Source: Temnopleurus reevesii (lineage: Eukaryota; Echinodermata; Echinoidea; Temnopleuroida; Temnopleuridae). Taken from it: a stretch of DNA of 64,000 bases. The DNA lies in the NCBI GenBank assembly GCA_036244855.1, contig BQKZ01001947.1, forward strand, positions 1 through 64,000, read 5' to 3'. The first letter of the stretch is position 1. Each line of letters opens with the position of its first letter. Below the pieces are notes generated by a model. It worked only from the letters and a program-made list of their open reading frames with translations, was not told where the DNA came from and made no database searches. Positions 24,301-36,300 of this stretch are shown here, in pieces. The position numbers were made by a program, and so were the translations under genes.

Positions 24301-27300
24301 GACTACCTTGAACACATCATGTACTATGAAATGACAAAAAAAATCTTGATTGGTTACAAAAAGAAAATCCATCACAGTTTTGTAATATTATATAATTGAA
24401 AAGATATGAGAAATTTCATACTTGAAAAAAAATCTTGATTCAGTACAAAAAAGAAAGTATATCCATCATAGTTTTTAGAAGTTCAAGTATATCATTGAAA
24501 CACTTATGCAAAAGAGAAATTTCATGCTTGAAAAAGAAAGCCTCAATTTTGTAATATACTTCATACCTCAAAATAATATCAATCTGTCACAAGCATTTCT
24601 GATTCATCTCAATAATGCTTCAATGTTGCACAGTCTCTGCCTCAAGACAAGGGCTATGGCAAGGTTTCTACTCCCACACACTACCGCCATCACTAAGATG
24701 AAACGTAGTTCACAGACTTAACATGAATCAATAGCATGTCCATAAACTTGTCCGAATGACCACTTCATGCAACAGACCTCTATATCACAAGCATTTTTAA
24801 TTGCTCTCAATAATGCTTCAATGTTGCACAGTCTCTGCCTCAAGACAAGGACTGTTGCAATAATACAACTCCTAGTACACACTGCCATCATCATTATGAT
24901 GTATACTTCATGGATTTTACACTGGATTTTACATGAATCAATGGCATGTCCATGAACTTGTGCTAATGACCGCTTCATGCAACAGCCCTCCACGGAAGAT
25001 ATTGGAATGACATCTGTTCTTTCAATCATGAATATATCAATCTCGCAATGATTTGACCACCAGACAGTGCGTTCTATCATGCACGCGCTGGCCTTCTACC
25101 ATCTGTGAAGATCATCAGGTGAGTTACGGATGCTCATCTTCTCTCTATTACTTCCGTGATCGGCAATTTTGAAGAAGGCAGAGTCCATGATGGATAAGTT
25201 GTATCGATGAAGGACTAGAGGGGCGTGAAATGTTTTGTGGACCACAGATATGAGAGAAAGCGGATTCCGGTGATGCTTTTGCTCAGTTTTCGATATTTTT
25301 TTTTTGGGGGGGGGTGAATGAAGAGAAATAAGAAAACAACATCTACTTATAAGTGATAACTTCATACAAGGTAGTGTTGTACCAGTTCATCCATTTCTAC
25401 TTCTAGCCTCTTAAATAAGGAGGGATGTACCAGAAGATATAAAACATCACCCCTATCTTGTATTCATCCCATTTTTATCATATACAGTGTAAACTCTGCC
25501 AAACTTCAAAAAAATCTCCATGCTTTCAAGAATTCCCATCTTTCTAGAGTTCAATTGAGCACAATGGTATTTGAACAAACAGGATGGATGAAAAATTAGC
25601 ATTTATACCGTTAAAATATGCAACAAAACTGGTATATAAAAAAACCTGAAAAAGAACTAGGGAAACTAACCAGTTGGCAATTCACCAGCTCTGTGCAGAC
25701 CTACAAAACAATACAAACTCCTCATCCAATGGCATAAATATATTTAGAATGAACGTACTTGTCAAACGAACTTTTTCACAAAAGCCATAACAGTGCAAGT
25801 ATCACACATCTACTTGCAGTATGCTTACCGTCTTCGCAGCAGCCATTAAGATCAGTAGGCGGAGCTCACGTAGGCATCCATGGCAAGAGTCGTCATGGCG
25901 ACCCCTCAACAGATACCCATCGCACATCTTGTATGCCTTACGCCCACAATGTTGCAAACAACATAGGAAACACAGGAGGGAAATAGGGAAATAGTACCTC
26001 TATTGGTTGAGTGACAATCCCGTAAGATCAAAGAGTCAAGTTCTAGTCTACGCAATTGAACTTCACGAGTCCTTGGGATAAAACTGAAAATCAATTGCCC
26101 TGTGTGTCCAGCGGTTGAAACATATCCTGAATGAGAATTCTCTAGAATTTATAATGCCAATTGAAGAGTTGCCTGTTAATCCAATACAAGAAAATACATC
26201 TCCAACATCAAAGACAAGTCCAGTGTACCATCCACCTACTGCAAGAGCTTTTCGCGGTTGTAGTAAGTCCACGACGAAGGATGAAATAAGCCTGTTAACC
26301 ACCACCTCTTCCACCTTTTCTGACGTATATATCTCCCCTCCCCCTTATACTCCTCTCACTCCCTTACTTTGTATCACTTATAAGCAGACCGAATGAGAAC
26401 AACAGGTTCAATGTAATACAGCATTTGGTAATGCCATTACATTTACTGCCCCAATCGAAACCTGTTTATGCAGCATTTTCAAACTCCCAATCGCTCTAGC
26501 CTAGAGATGGATTGCAAGGGTGAAAAGCTTCTGAGGAGAGAGTAAACATTAGAGTGGAAAAGAGGAGATAAGATACCTACCGGAAATGTTTCTGCAATCT
26601 CTTTGCGCTTGACCTCCTCGTTATCGGCTAAATTTGGATCAGAGCTGCTGCGTTTTAATCTCGGTTGACCCTGCGGATTTAACAAGACACATACAAGCAT
26701 GTAAACACTCAACAGAAATCTTTCCAAATACATTGAAAAATGTTCAATAACATCGAAATATATAATCTACATGAGCAATATGAATTGAAGCTGTGATGAA
26801 TAAAGGTTGTTTTTAACACTAAAATCAATAAGGATGTAAAACATTTGAATCTACATAACTAGAATTGTCAGCAAAGATGTTCTAGTAGCATTTACTGTGG
26901 CATTCATCTTTCTTTTGAGGCAACATAATCAAACGCACATACATGAAATAATACACAAAATGAGGTTGCTCTTATGATTTCCTTCATGCATTAACCGTCT
27001 TCTGAATATTACAATTAAAAAAATGCCTGGCAGCAGAGGAAACGGCTAAAGCTTCCTTTACATATGAAGTCAAGTCATAGGTATTTTCAAATCTTGTAAG
27101 GTCTTGAGCCTATAGATACAATTCTAAATAGCTATAGAATAAAGGGTATGACTGGAGGAAAACAAAAACCCTGTCTCTAGAACCATTCCCAACCTACCTC
27201 TGGAGTACTTTTCCTTTCAGAGATGGGAAACGGCACAGAGCTACCATCAAGTGTGTGTCTATTCCGTCTCTCTTGAGCATGCCGTCTCCTCTCTATTGTT

Positions 27301-30300
27301 CTCTTACTCGGCGACTGCGTCTCTCCTTCGATAAAAGCCTTATTCATTTTCAAGCGCCCTCTCTTGGGAACGTCCAAGCGCTGTAACTCCTCCTGCGACA
27401 GCAGGTTCTGAGAGTTTGTTTCTGCTTTGGACGGCTGTGATTTTTTCGTTTGCGAGGAGTCGGCAGTGGGTTGTGAGTCTGTTGGAGATATGCTCCAATC
27501 ACTGAGACTAGATTTGCGCGAGGATGATGTCGTTGGTTGCTGTGTTGGGGACAACCGAGGTGATACGTCCTTGTAGACATTGTTATTGTTCCGGTGCAGG
27601 GATGATTCCGTGCTATTAGCCTGAGCAGGGAGGGACTCTCGATGCGATTTGACAGAGTCCGTCCCTCCCGAGAGCTCTGCTTCCAAATCCGCAACGCCCG
27701 ATTCCGACTGTCTACTACGCAATGCTGAACTACCTGAATACTTAAAGCTGGATATTTCCGAAAGTGGTCTCCGTGATGCATCACCCTTCCCAGTAACATC
27801 CTGATCACTATCCAGCGCTTCCTTTACTTCAGTTCTACCCGTTGTTGTATGTCGCCTATGCAGCCTCTCCTCGCGTTCCTTCCTCGTCGGTCTCGTCTTC
27901 TTCTCCGATGAAGTCGTTGAGGTCGTTAACGGTGTCTGGGCAGAGGGCGTTCTCCGTACAGTCTGTTTCTGTTCGTATTTCTCTGGCCGTTGCTCGAGGG
28001 CGCTGTGTGATCTTCTAAGATTCGATTTCTCCTTCCTGGCAGCTTTGCTGGATGCAGTATAGATGTCGGTAGTGTCTCTGGCAGTGGTTAAGAGGATGTC
28101 TGTTCCTAGCTCGTCTTCTCTCTCTAAGCTCTCAATCTCGGATAGAGGATCTTCGCTGGATGCAGGAACATCAGGCTTGGCCTCCGCTTGCTCATCCTCA
28201 CTCCCCTGAGGTTGCTCTGAGTCCTGCACAAAGGTTAAGAGAAAGAAAGTATAGAATAAGTAAATCAAATTCACTATATAATAATATTATATAATAATTT
28301 TTAGTATTTATGGTCTGCCCAAAAAGTTGTTATTGGCACAAGCTTTATTGAACAGTTGTCAATAATGTGTATTTTGATACATTTTCCAAACATATATCCA
28401 ACAATAATTGATAGAGGAAGGTGCTTGTGAGACAATGTCACATTTTGGGTCCCAACTTTTTGGACAGACCAATAGACCATACAAACCAACTGTAGGTTCC
28501 CATTGAAGAATGCTGCAAACCTGTGGTTTGGTGTATTCTGCATTAACAGCTATTACACAGGCCAAATGTTACAATGGATAAAAAACCAGCATCAAAGATT
28601 GAACTAGAATGCAAACGATAGATGTTTCATACCATCACTTATGATTTCAATGCAACAGCATGAACACCAACCTGGAAAAGGATACCTATTTTTCTTTTCT
28701 CACTTATAAATTTGTCACACATAAATAATGTAATAAAGTAGGAAATAATGGGTTTTTTTCTCTTCTAAACATTCAACTTTACATTTACATGTATAAGATG
28801 ATTTTCTGGGACAGGAAAGCTTCCTAGTCTCCATGTTATATCATTCGGTTTTATGAATGGTGTCAAAACAGCACACAAGAACAAAAAAATGTTCACACCG
28901 CGAACTCCAAGATCAAAATCCAATTTATGAAAAGAATATAGGGAAGGCGGGACTTGATTTATGTGTTTACCGTCTCACTTTAAAGCTACAAGAGATTCCT
29001 GGCTATGGATCGTAAATGTCCCAAGTACATACATATAAGAAGGGTTATAGGCAAGCTTGCATCTCTCAACAGCGTAGATATATAGCTCTCTGGCAGTGTC
29101 TATTTATTTTTCTGCTCTGCGTAGGATGATATAAATACCTTGCCACTCCTGAGAAGAGGATCAGAGGGTACAAAATGAACTATGGGATCCAAATTGAGTA
29201 TCAATGGAATCTCGTTTTAGTGGTTTGATTTGGAAGAAAGATGTGAGAAAATTACATCTTTTGATATGCATACTGCAGGGTATTATTGCAACTTTTCTAT
29301 GCTTAAAATTAAAGGACCTGTTTGATATATATAATGAAGTAATAAATTTCATTTTCATGTTTGATCCATTTATTCATTCATTCATCTAATCAATATTTCA
29401 TCTTAATCCGACACAAGAAGTCTCGATGAAAAGAGGAGCATGACAAATTAAGCTTGGTTTTATCAGACAACTTTATACTTTCAGCTGGATTTTTAGCAAC
29501 ACTTGAAGTGTGGCACTATATGTATCTGAACATGAATCAGTTTTCAAGATGTCTATTTTATATTGGCAAAATATACTGGTAAAATATTGAAAAGGTAATA
29601 AATAACCCTGACTGTCCCTACTAAAATGATTCCTTGGTCTGTCATACTGTACATGCACAACTTCAAGATTCCCTTTCATAAAAGATCATCTCCATTGCCA
29701 GTCTTAAGAAAGTAGATCTGGCAGGTGAACTTGAGAAACGTATTTGTAAGAGATATTGAATCCCCAAAAGTGCCCCTCAGAAAAATGTAATTCCTATCAT
29801 AAAGCTCCTAATCACTCCACCCGGCCTTGTACATCTCCTTATGTTTCACATTCGAAGCAGTCATGTCAAAAGTATCAAGAAGGTCGCAGCAAATCCTTTG
29901 AAGAAATTCTAACTTTCTAACCCAGCTGTATGAACTTACATCTTCTCACAGTTCAATAAAATAAATAGATATTGTGATACTGATAGAGCAAAGCTAAATG
30001 ATAAAAATTATACAAGAACACAAGATAGATACTGCATTTGTTGGTTTACCTACGCTTTGAACTACTTGGCAGAAAAGCAATAGGAGCGCGAAGAAATCGA
30101 AGATAGATTAAGTATCTGCTGGGAAATATTAGTCTCAAGAATGTCAAGAAGAGCTCTACTGGTAGAATTTAAAAAATATTTTTCATCTACAAATTTTTAT
30201 CATTGTCCTTTGGGCAGTCCCAACAAGTACTCACAAGGTTTTTCATAAGTCTTGATAGCAATATACAGCAAATTTGGAAGACAGTTACATAGTTGAGGGG

Positions 30301-33300
30301 TAGTTGAATGCAGGAAAGAGTCACAAGGCGTGCACCATATCATCGTTTGTAGATCTACGGTTTAATGAAACACAACCCTGATACATACACAATTATTGAA
30401 TTGCCAACTACGTCACACCTAAAACATGAGGCGTGAAATGATCTTTCCATCCTCATCCTCTGGAAATCAATCCTTGGCATAAAGTCACGTCATACTCATA
30501 ACTTCCTAAATGCCAGAGATCATAAAAATATGAAATATTAGAAACATTCTATTTATACTAGGGAAGGAAGGGGAGAGGGGCACATAGTTTGATTATAGGG
30601 AGATTAACTCTAATAGGTAATTTGAAAATGAGATTGAGAGCAAAATGATATGAACTTGGTAATGGGCAATATTTCTTTTTGATGGGCAGATCACACAACT
30701 GGTGATGTGTTAATGAATAGATAATGTTCCATTTAATCTTGTAGCCATAGCACCATGCAATGTTTGTTTGTTTGTAGTTTAAAAACGGGAACATGGCAAC
30801 ACGATCAACAATAATTTGATTATGGTTTGCAAGGTTTCATCTTCACAAATTATCCATCAGTCTTTCTAATATCCCCTGATTAGTAAAAATTGAACCGAAT
30901 ATCAAAAGGGCAGGTGCATTTGGACAAAAACAGTTTTCTTTTCAGTTTACACTAGAATTTGCAGAGTTCTAAAATGGGAAACAAGGTTATGTTCCAATCT
31001 ACATAAATGATAAAAAAAATTTAAAAAAATAAAATAGGAATCAATCATTCAGGTTTAGATAAATTTCAACTAAGTTGAGTAACAGGTATAACAAACGTCA
31101 GTATTTGGTGCGATCAGGTCCTCAGTGTGGTCCAACAAGGGTCTCCCAAATACCAAATATATAATGTGATACTAAACCCACAAGACATGAAATGGACATT
31201 TTGGTGTGTCTATATGACTTAAAATCAAATCAGTAAATTTATCATAAAATTTGTTACTATGATTAAATCATTATTTATCAAAAGATATCTGTGTTTGACC
31301 TCCCCAGTTCCACCCATATATCAGAATGTTGGAGTCTACTCATGTAACATTCCTTTGCCTTTGGAACATTGTTTATGATAAACCGACAGGTGCCATGTCT
31401 CAAAGATAAAGCATACTTCTTGAGATAAATACTAGACACTGCCCTCTAGTGTCATCAATCATGTAGCGATTAAAACTGACAAACTGCATAACAAATCAGA
31501 AGAGAGATAACGCAGGAAATATTTGGGGTGAGATTTGTCATAACAAGGACATATATGATGAATGTCAAAATCGTGAATGAATGAAGCTTGGAACCCCCAA
31601 AAAAGATCATTCACAGACCCGTAGCATTTTTCCTTGCAATACTGTAAGTTTTAAGAGTCAATGATTTTAAAAACAAGTACCCTACACCAACATGGGAGGG
31701 TTGCATGATTCCATCATAGCAATAACATGGTATAAAAAAATTGTTATATTCACGAGGGCCTTTTATCTATCTTCATCCTGAAAAAAAATAGCCTCAGTAA
31801 TTCATTTTGTGGATGCTATTTTTGAAATTCAACGGGGCTATATCTAAGGTTAAAGGGGCTTTTTGCCCGTTGCCCCCAAGAATTTTCGGTGGAGGATAAC
31901 CAACAAAAATTGTGTTAAACAGCTTTGAAGAAAAAAACTGATGAAAACGAAAGACATAATCTTATAATTTACATTTTTCCTATTTTCATTCCAGTGAAAA
32001 TAATGATTAATTTTTAGGTGCACTTCCTGCCCCAGTTATGCCTCATTCTTTATAGAAAGCTGTTGAGCATAAAAATAAATATGTGCATTTCATTTGACTG
32101 AACATGGATTTGAAGAAAGGAATGCGTGAAAATAGTGTAAAGATGTCAATATTTGAAGAGGATTAAAATATCATTGCAGTATGTCAAGGTCAAATTAAAT
32201 CAAGCATAATGCTGAACATAATTTCTTAAATTATTTCTGTTCACTTATTTTGGCACCAACCCCTTTAAAGAATTTGCTTGGGCTAAATCTTCTTACAATT
32301 TTTTGTAATCATTGCCATACGTGTGTCGGCATTGTGTTCATACCAGACGGACTTATTTCTCTATGTCTGTAACTCTGTACCCAAATATACATTTTTTTTT
32401 AAATATCTTAAGTCACAATTAACAACACAATTTTGTTTAATCTTTGAGTCAGACTGCAATGAATCAAAACTNGTAAAAAATTAGAGACTCGAAGAAGATC
32501 AAAATAAAACATTCCTTCAAAGAAAATCACAATTATCATCAGCGTATGATTCTGAACAAACTTTTGAACCTTTTTTCCTGAAAGAATTCCTTTCTCTGAC
32601 AATAACCTACATATTAATCTTTTCATTTCCATCTCTTTCATAACACAACAGGATCAGCTCAAAGTCACTATAATGACCAATAAATCAAATTTTCTGTCAA
32701 AAATCTGAAATCCTTTGAATCATTTTGGGCATGTAGCATATCCAACAATGCTAAAGAATTCAATAGCTGTCCTTTTGATCTTCTAATACAGCAGATAAAC
32801 ATGTCAGCGGTAGTTCAGAGGCAAAAAGTTCAATTTAGCAATCTATTTCTAATCTATTCTGATGACAACTGTTGAGATTTTTTTATTTTCATTTAAGAAT
32901 TTTTATGAAATGTATACTTTTCCAGAGATGTGCTTGTAATGAGGCATAGAAAATAGGCAAGTTGAACGAAAGGAGAGGAGGTTGAGAAAGAAAGAAAACA
33001 AGATGGGGGGGGGGGCAAACTTTAAAGATATTTTTAAAAATGGTAGAGAGATGAATGCAGAAAGACAAAAGGCCTACGCACAATATAGATACATACAGGT
33101 AACGCCAGACCGAATCAGAAGCAGAGAGACATACATATAAAAAAGTCTAAGAGAGAATAGGGAGGAGGAAGAATTAGAGAACAAAATGGCTAGAGGAAAA
33201 GAGGATAATCTACTTCCCTTTTTAAACGTTAAATCAAATCAGTCATTCATATCAATTATTCTCTTTTAATGATTTAAATGGGTTATCAAAGAAAATACTC

Positions 33301-36300
33301 CGATTCCAGACACATGTCTACAAAACTGATCAAATAAATCGAAATTTATTCTATGCAACATCGATTCTGTGGTGATAGAAAAAAAGGAAGTACACTATAT
33401 ATGTCCAGGGATGTGTTTCATCAAGCTGTGTGTAGATCTACACATGACTGTACGAACAACCGGTGACCATTTTTTTTGGTGTGATTCAGCGCCAGGAGTT
33501 ATCGTTGAGTGTGAGAAAAGATTACCAGTCGTTCGTACAGTTTACACACTGTATAAAGATCTACGCACAGCTTTACGAAACACGACCCTGGTGTGTGTTA
33601 AAACCTTTCCAATACTTTATGTAGATTTGACAACTTTTTTTATCATATAGATGCGGGGATTGCATCCGGCTTTCATGAACTGAAAACAAATACTTCAAAG
33701 TAGGTTGTCCTCTTTCCAAATGTCTGACTTTTAATTCAAAATTTCTGTTTCAAATTGAGAAATTAATAGAGTTTTATTGATAAGGCACCATCAATGATCT
33801 ATATTCGTGGGAGTTTCAAGCTGATAAATTATCATTCCACTATCAGAAATCGAGATTTTAATCATTTTCAGATAGTCTTAAATCTCTGCTTAGCATTAAT
33901 CAATAGCATCAGATGAGCTTTGCTAGAGCAGTGCAGATATCTTAAAATAGATAAATGGGGGAAAAATGTCCGCCTACTGAGGGTTTAAAGAAAACTGAGA
34001 GACCCTCAACTCACTCACTTCCTGGTCTTATACACATGAGAGTCTGTGGATCTATAGGGTACACTCTACATAACGGTTTACCACACCAAACAGAATTGCT
34101 TTTCTACAGAGCAACAGGCTAGGAGCTGGAAAAGATAGACAAACAATAAACAACACTTTTCCACACATCATGGGATATGTGGATAGGATAAAAACAGAGA
34201 AATGGACAGACAGGCTAGAATTTAAACAGAAATAGAAAAAAGACAAGAGAACGAGTGAGACAAAGAAAAAAAAAATGATAATTTGAAGGAAAAAAATGAA
34301 ACAGAACACTAGACACACCGAACACCAGACACAGATGGAAGATTACCAGTAGAAACGAAATAGAAAGAAGATCACAGATAGAAGCAAAATATTAAATAAA
34401 ATCATAGTAAATATTATGCATTCTGATACAAATGATCGGAATGTTCCAAGGATAGTTTTTCATCCAAGCTTGACCGCGATTTACCCCATATCCTTCCCTT
34501 TCAAAGGAACCCCCTATCCCTTGGCACATTCTGCTGTTTTTCACCTCATCAGGTCAACTCTATTAAAATATGCATGGAATGCTGAACGACCCACCTAAAA
34601 ATACCGTTACAACATAGCATTCTATGGTTCAGAGGTCGACGCAAATATACAAAATTGAAAAATTAGAAAATTAAACCATACAGAGTACATATCACATTCA
34701 TATGAATAATTTTTGGTCAAAACCATAATTAGCAATAAAAAGAAATTAATTGTGGGCTGACTGACCACGAATGGTGATTGATTATTTTGGCACAATTCCT
34801 AGCATTGGTCAATATAGTTGATGGGACTAATGTCAATGTCCGCTAGTTGAATAATGGAGGCCTTATAAAGGGAGAAACACAGGCCAATGGATGTCCCTGG
34901 TCAATAATTAAGTTGAATATGATTTTGTGACTTTAAGCAAAGCAAAGGTTGCAAGAATATAAATGAAATTTGTAACAATAATCATCAATCATTCAAAAAG
35001 CAGGCTTCAACGGCCTGTATGATAATAAAGAGAAGTCCTTTTAAAAATTTTAATTTATGTTCGACAGTGTTTGTGCACAGGGGTAAAAGGTCTGCCAGGG
35101 CTTCTTACATTACATATATATATGAAAATATTCACAGAAGGATAAATTGGTAAAATTGTATTTCATCTACATACTTGGGAAACTAAATATCATATTGTTC
35201 ACATATTAATACACAGTGATAATAAATTGAGAACATAACAAAGAATGAAGATTACAAGTAATATGCCATTGTGCATTGAGCATTTAAAATTGGGTCCAAA
35301 ATGTCAAGGTATTAATAATATATACATCACTAGATGAGGATGTACAAGGAGACAATGGATGGTCTTAAATGCTAGACATTAAATAATTTAGAGAAACCTT
35401 CTCAATAGAAAAAGAACCAAAGTAAGACATAAAATTTTCTTAAGTGGATCCACAATGTCAAAGCATTAATAATATATACCACTTGATGAGGATGTGCACA
35501 GAGACAGTTAATGATCTTGGACTAATATAATTGCAGACATTTAAATGATTTTGGGACTACCTTGTCAAGAGAAAAAGAACCAAAGTAACGAATGGATAAA
35601 TGAGGATGCTATTTGAGTTGCTGCCAATTTGGATTTCTTCGCTATAATTCTACAATTTATTTTTACAATAAGTTTATAAGGTGTTATCAATTTTTACTCT
35701 GTAGATATACGTTTATCATCTTTAAGCTGCAATGTTGAAATTAAATAAACCATATCAATTCAATTCAATTCAATAAAAAAATTCTTGGCATGTCTACATG
35801 TATATCTTACTAAACCTAATCCTGATATTTTAGCATGCAGTGAATACTACTTATTTTTCACTATCATGTCTGTCGCATTCTCTCTTTTTCAAATAATCAT
35901 CCAATTAACTGATCTGTTGATGTATGCATGAAATAATCTGCTCTAAACACATGGCAGCTACATGTACACTGTATGAGCAACATGGCAACATGAACTCATC
36001 AGACAGCTTTATGCCAGATTTCCAGGGGAGCCCCCAATCCGATGACTCATCATCGATCAATCATAAATCCATGATCTTGGATGATTCTTTGTGCCCCTGA
36101 TTGCTTTATTTTCTTTGGAGGCATCTTCTTCTTCTTCTCCTTCACTACCTCTCATGATTTCCCTCCTCCTATGGTGGGTTTGAAGTACTCTCCACAAGAG
36201 TTTGTGACATTCTTAGCAAATATGATGACCTAGGACAAGAATCTCAGGTCCTGGGTGCGTCCCAATAACGGAAACACAAAATTCACGTACTGTTGTCATG

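Larger units (their letters stand above)
24190..26580 (-). other. Intron (2.4 kb)
   Basis: Holds short tandem duplications (24337-24535 and 24585-24990), a GC-richer island (about 25829-26400) and a candidate alternative first exon at 25829-25846. Small open frames on both strands of the island show no family motif. Confidence 0.65.

Noticed and set aside
24718..25080. 120-codon minus-strand frame with internal similarity
   Set aside because: The internal repeats are just the two copies of the tandem DNA duplication; no family match.
26115..26396. 93-codon plus-strand frame (with PPPYTPL) and an 83-codon minus-strand frame over it
   Set aside because: Both are open by chance in a GC-richer island; no domain, no splice context. 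The island is kept as a possible promoter instead.
29125..29160. Possible 10-nt microexon (TTCTCAG, GAGTGGCAAG, GTATTT) on the minus strand
   Set aside because: Ten bases would shift the frame between two exons that already join in phase 0.
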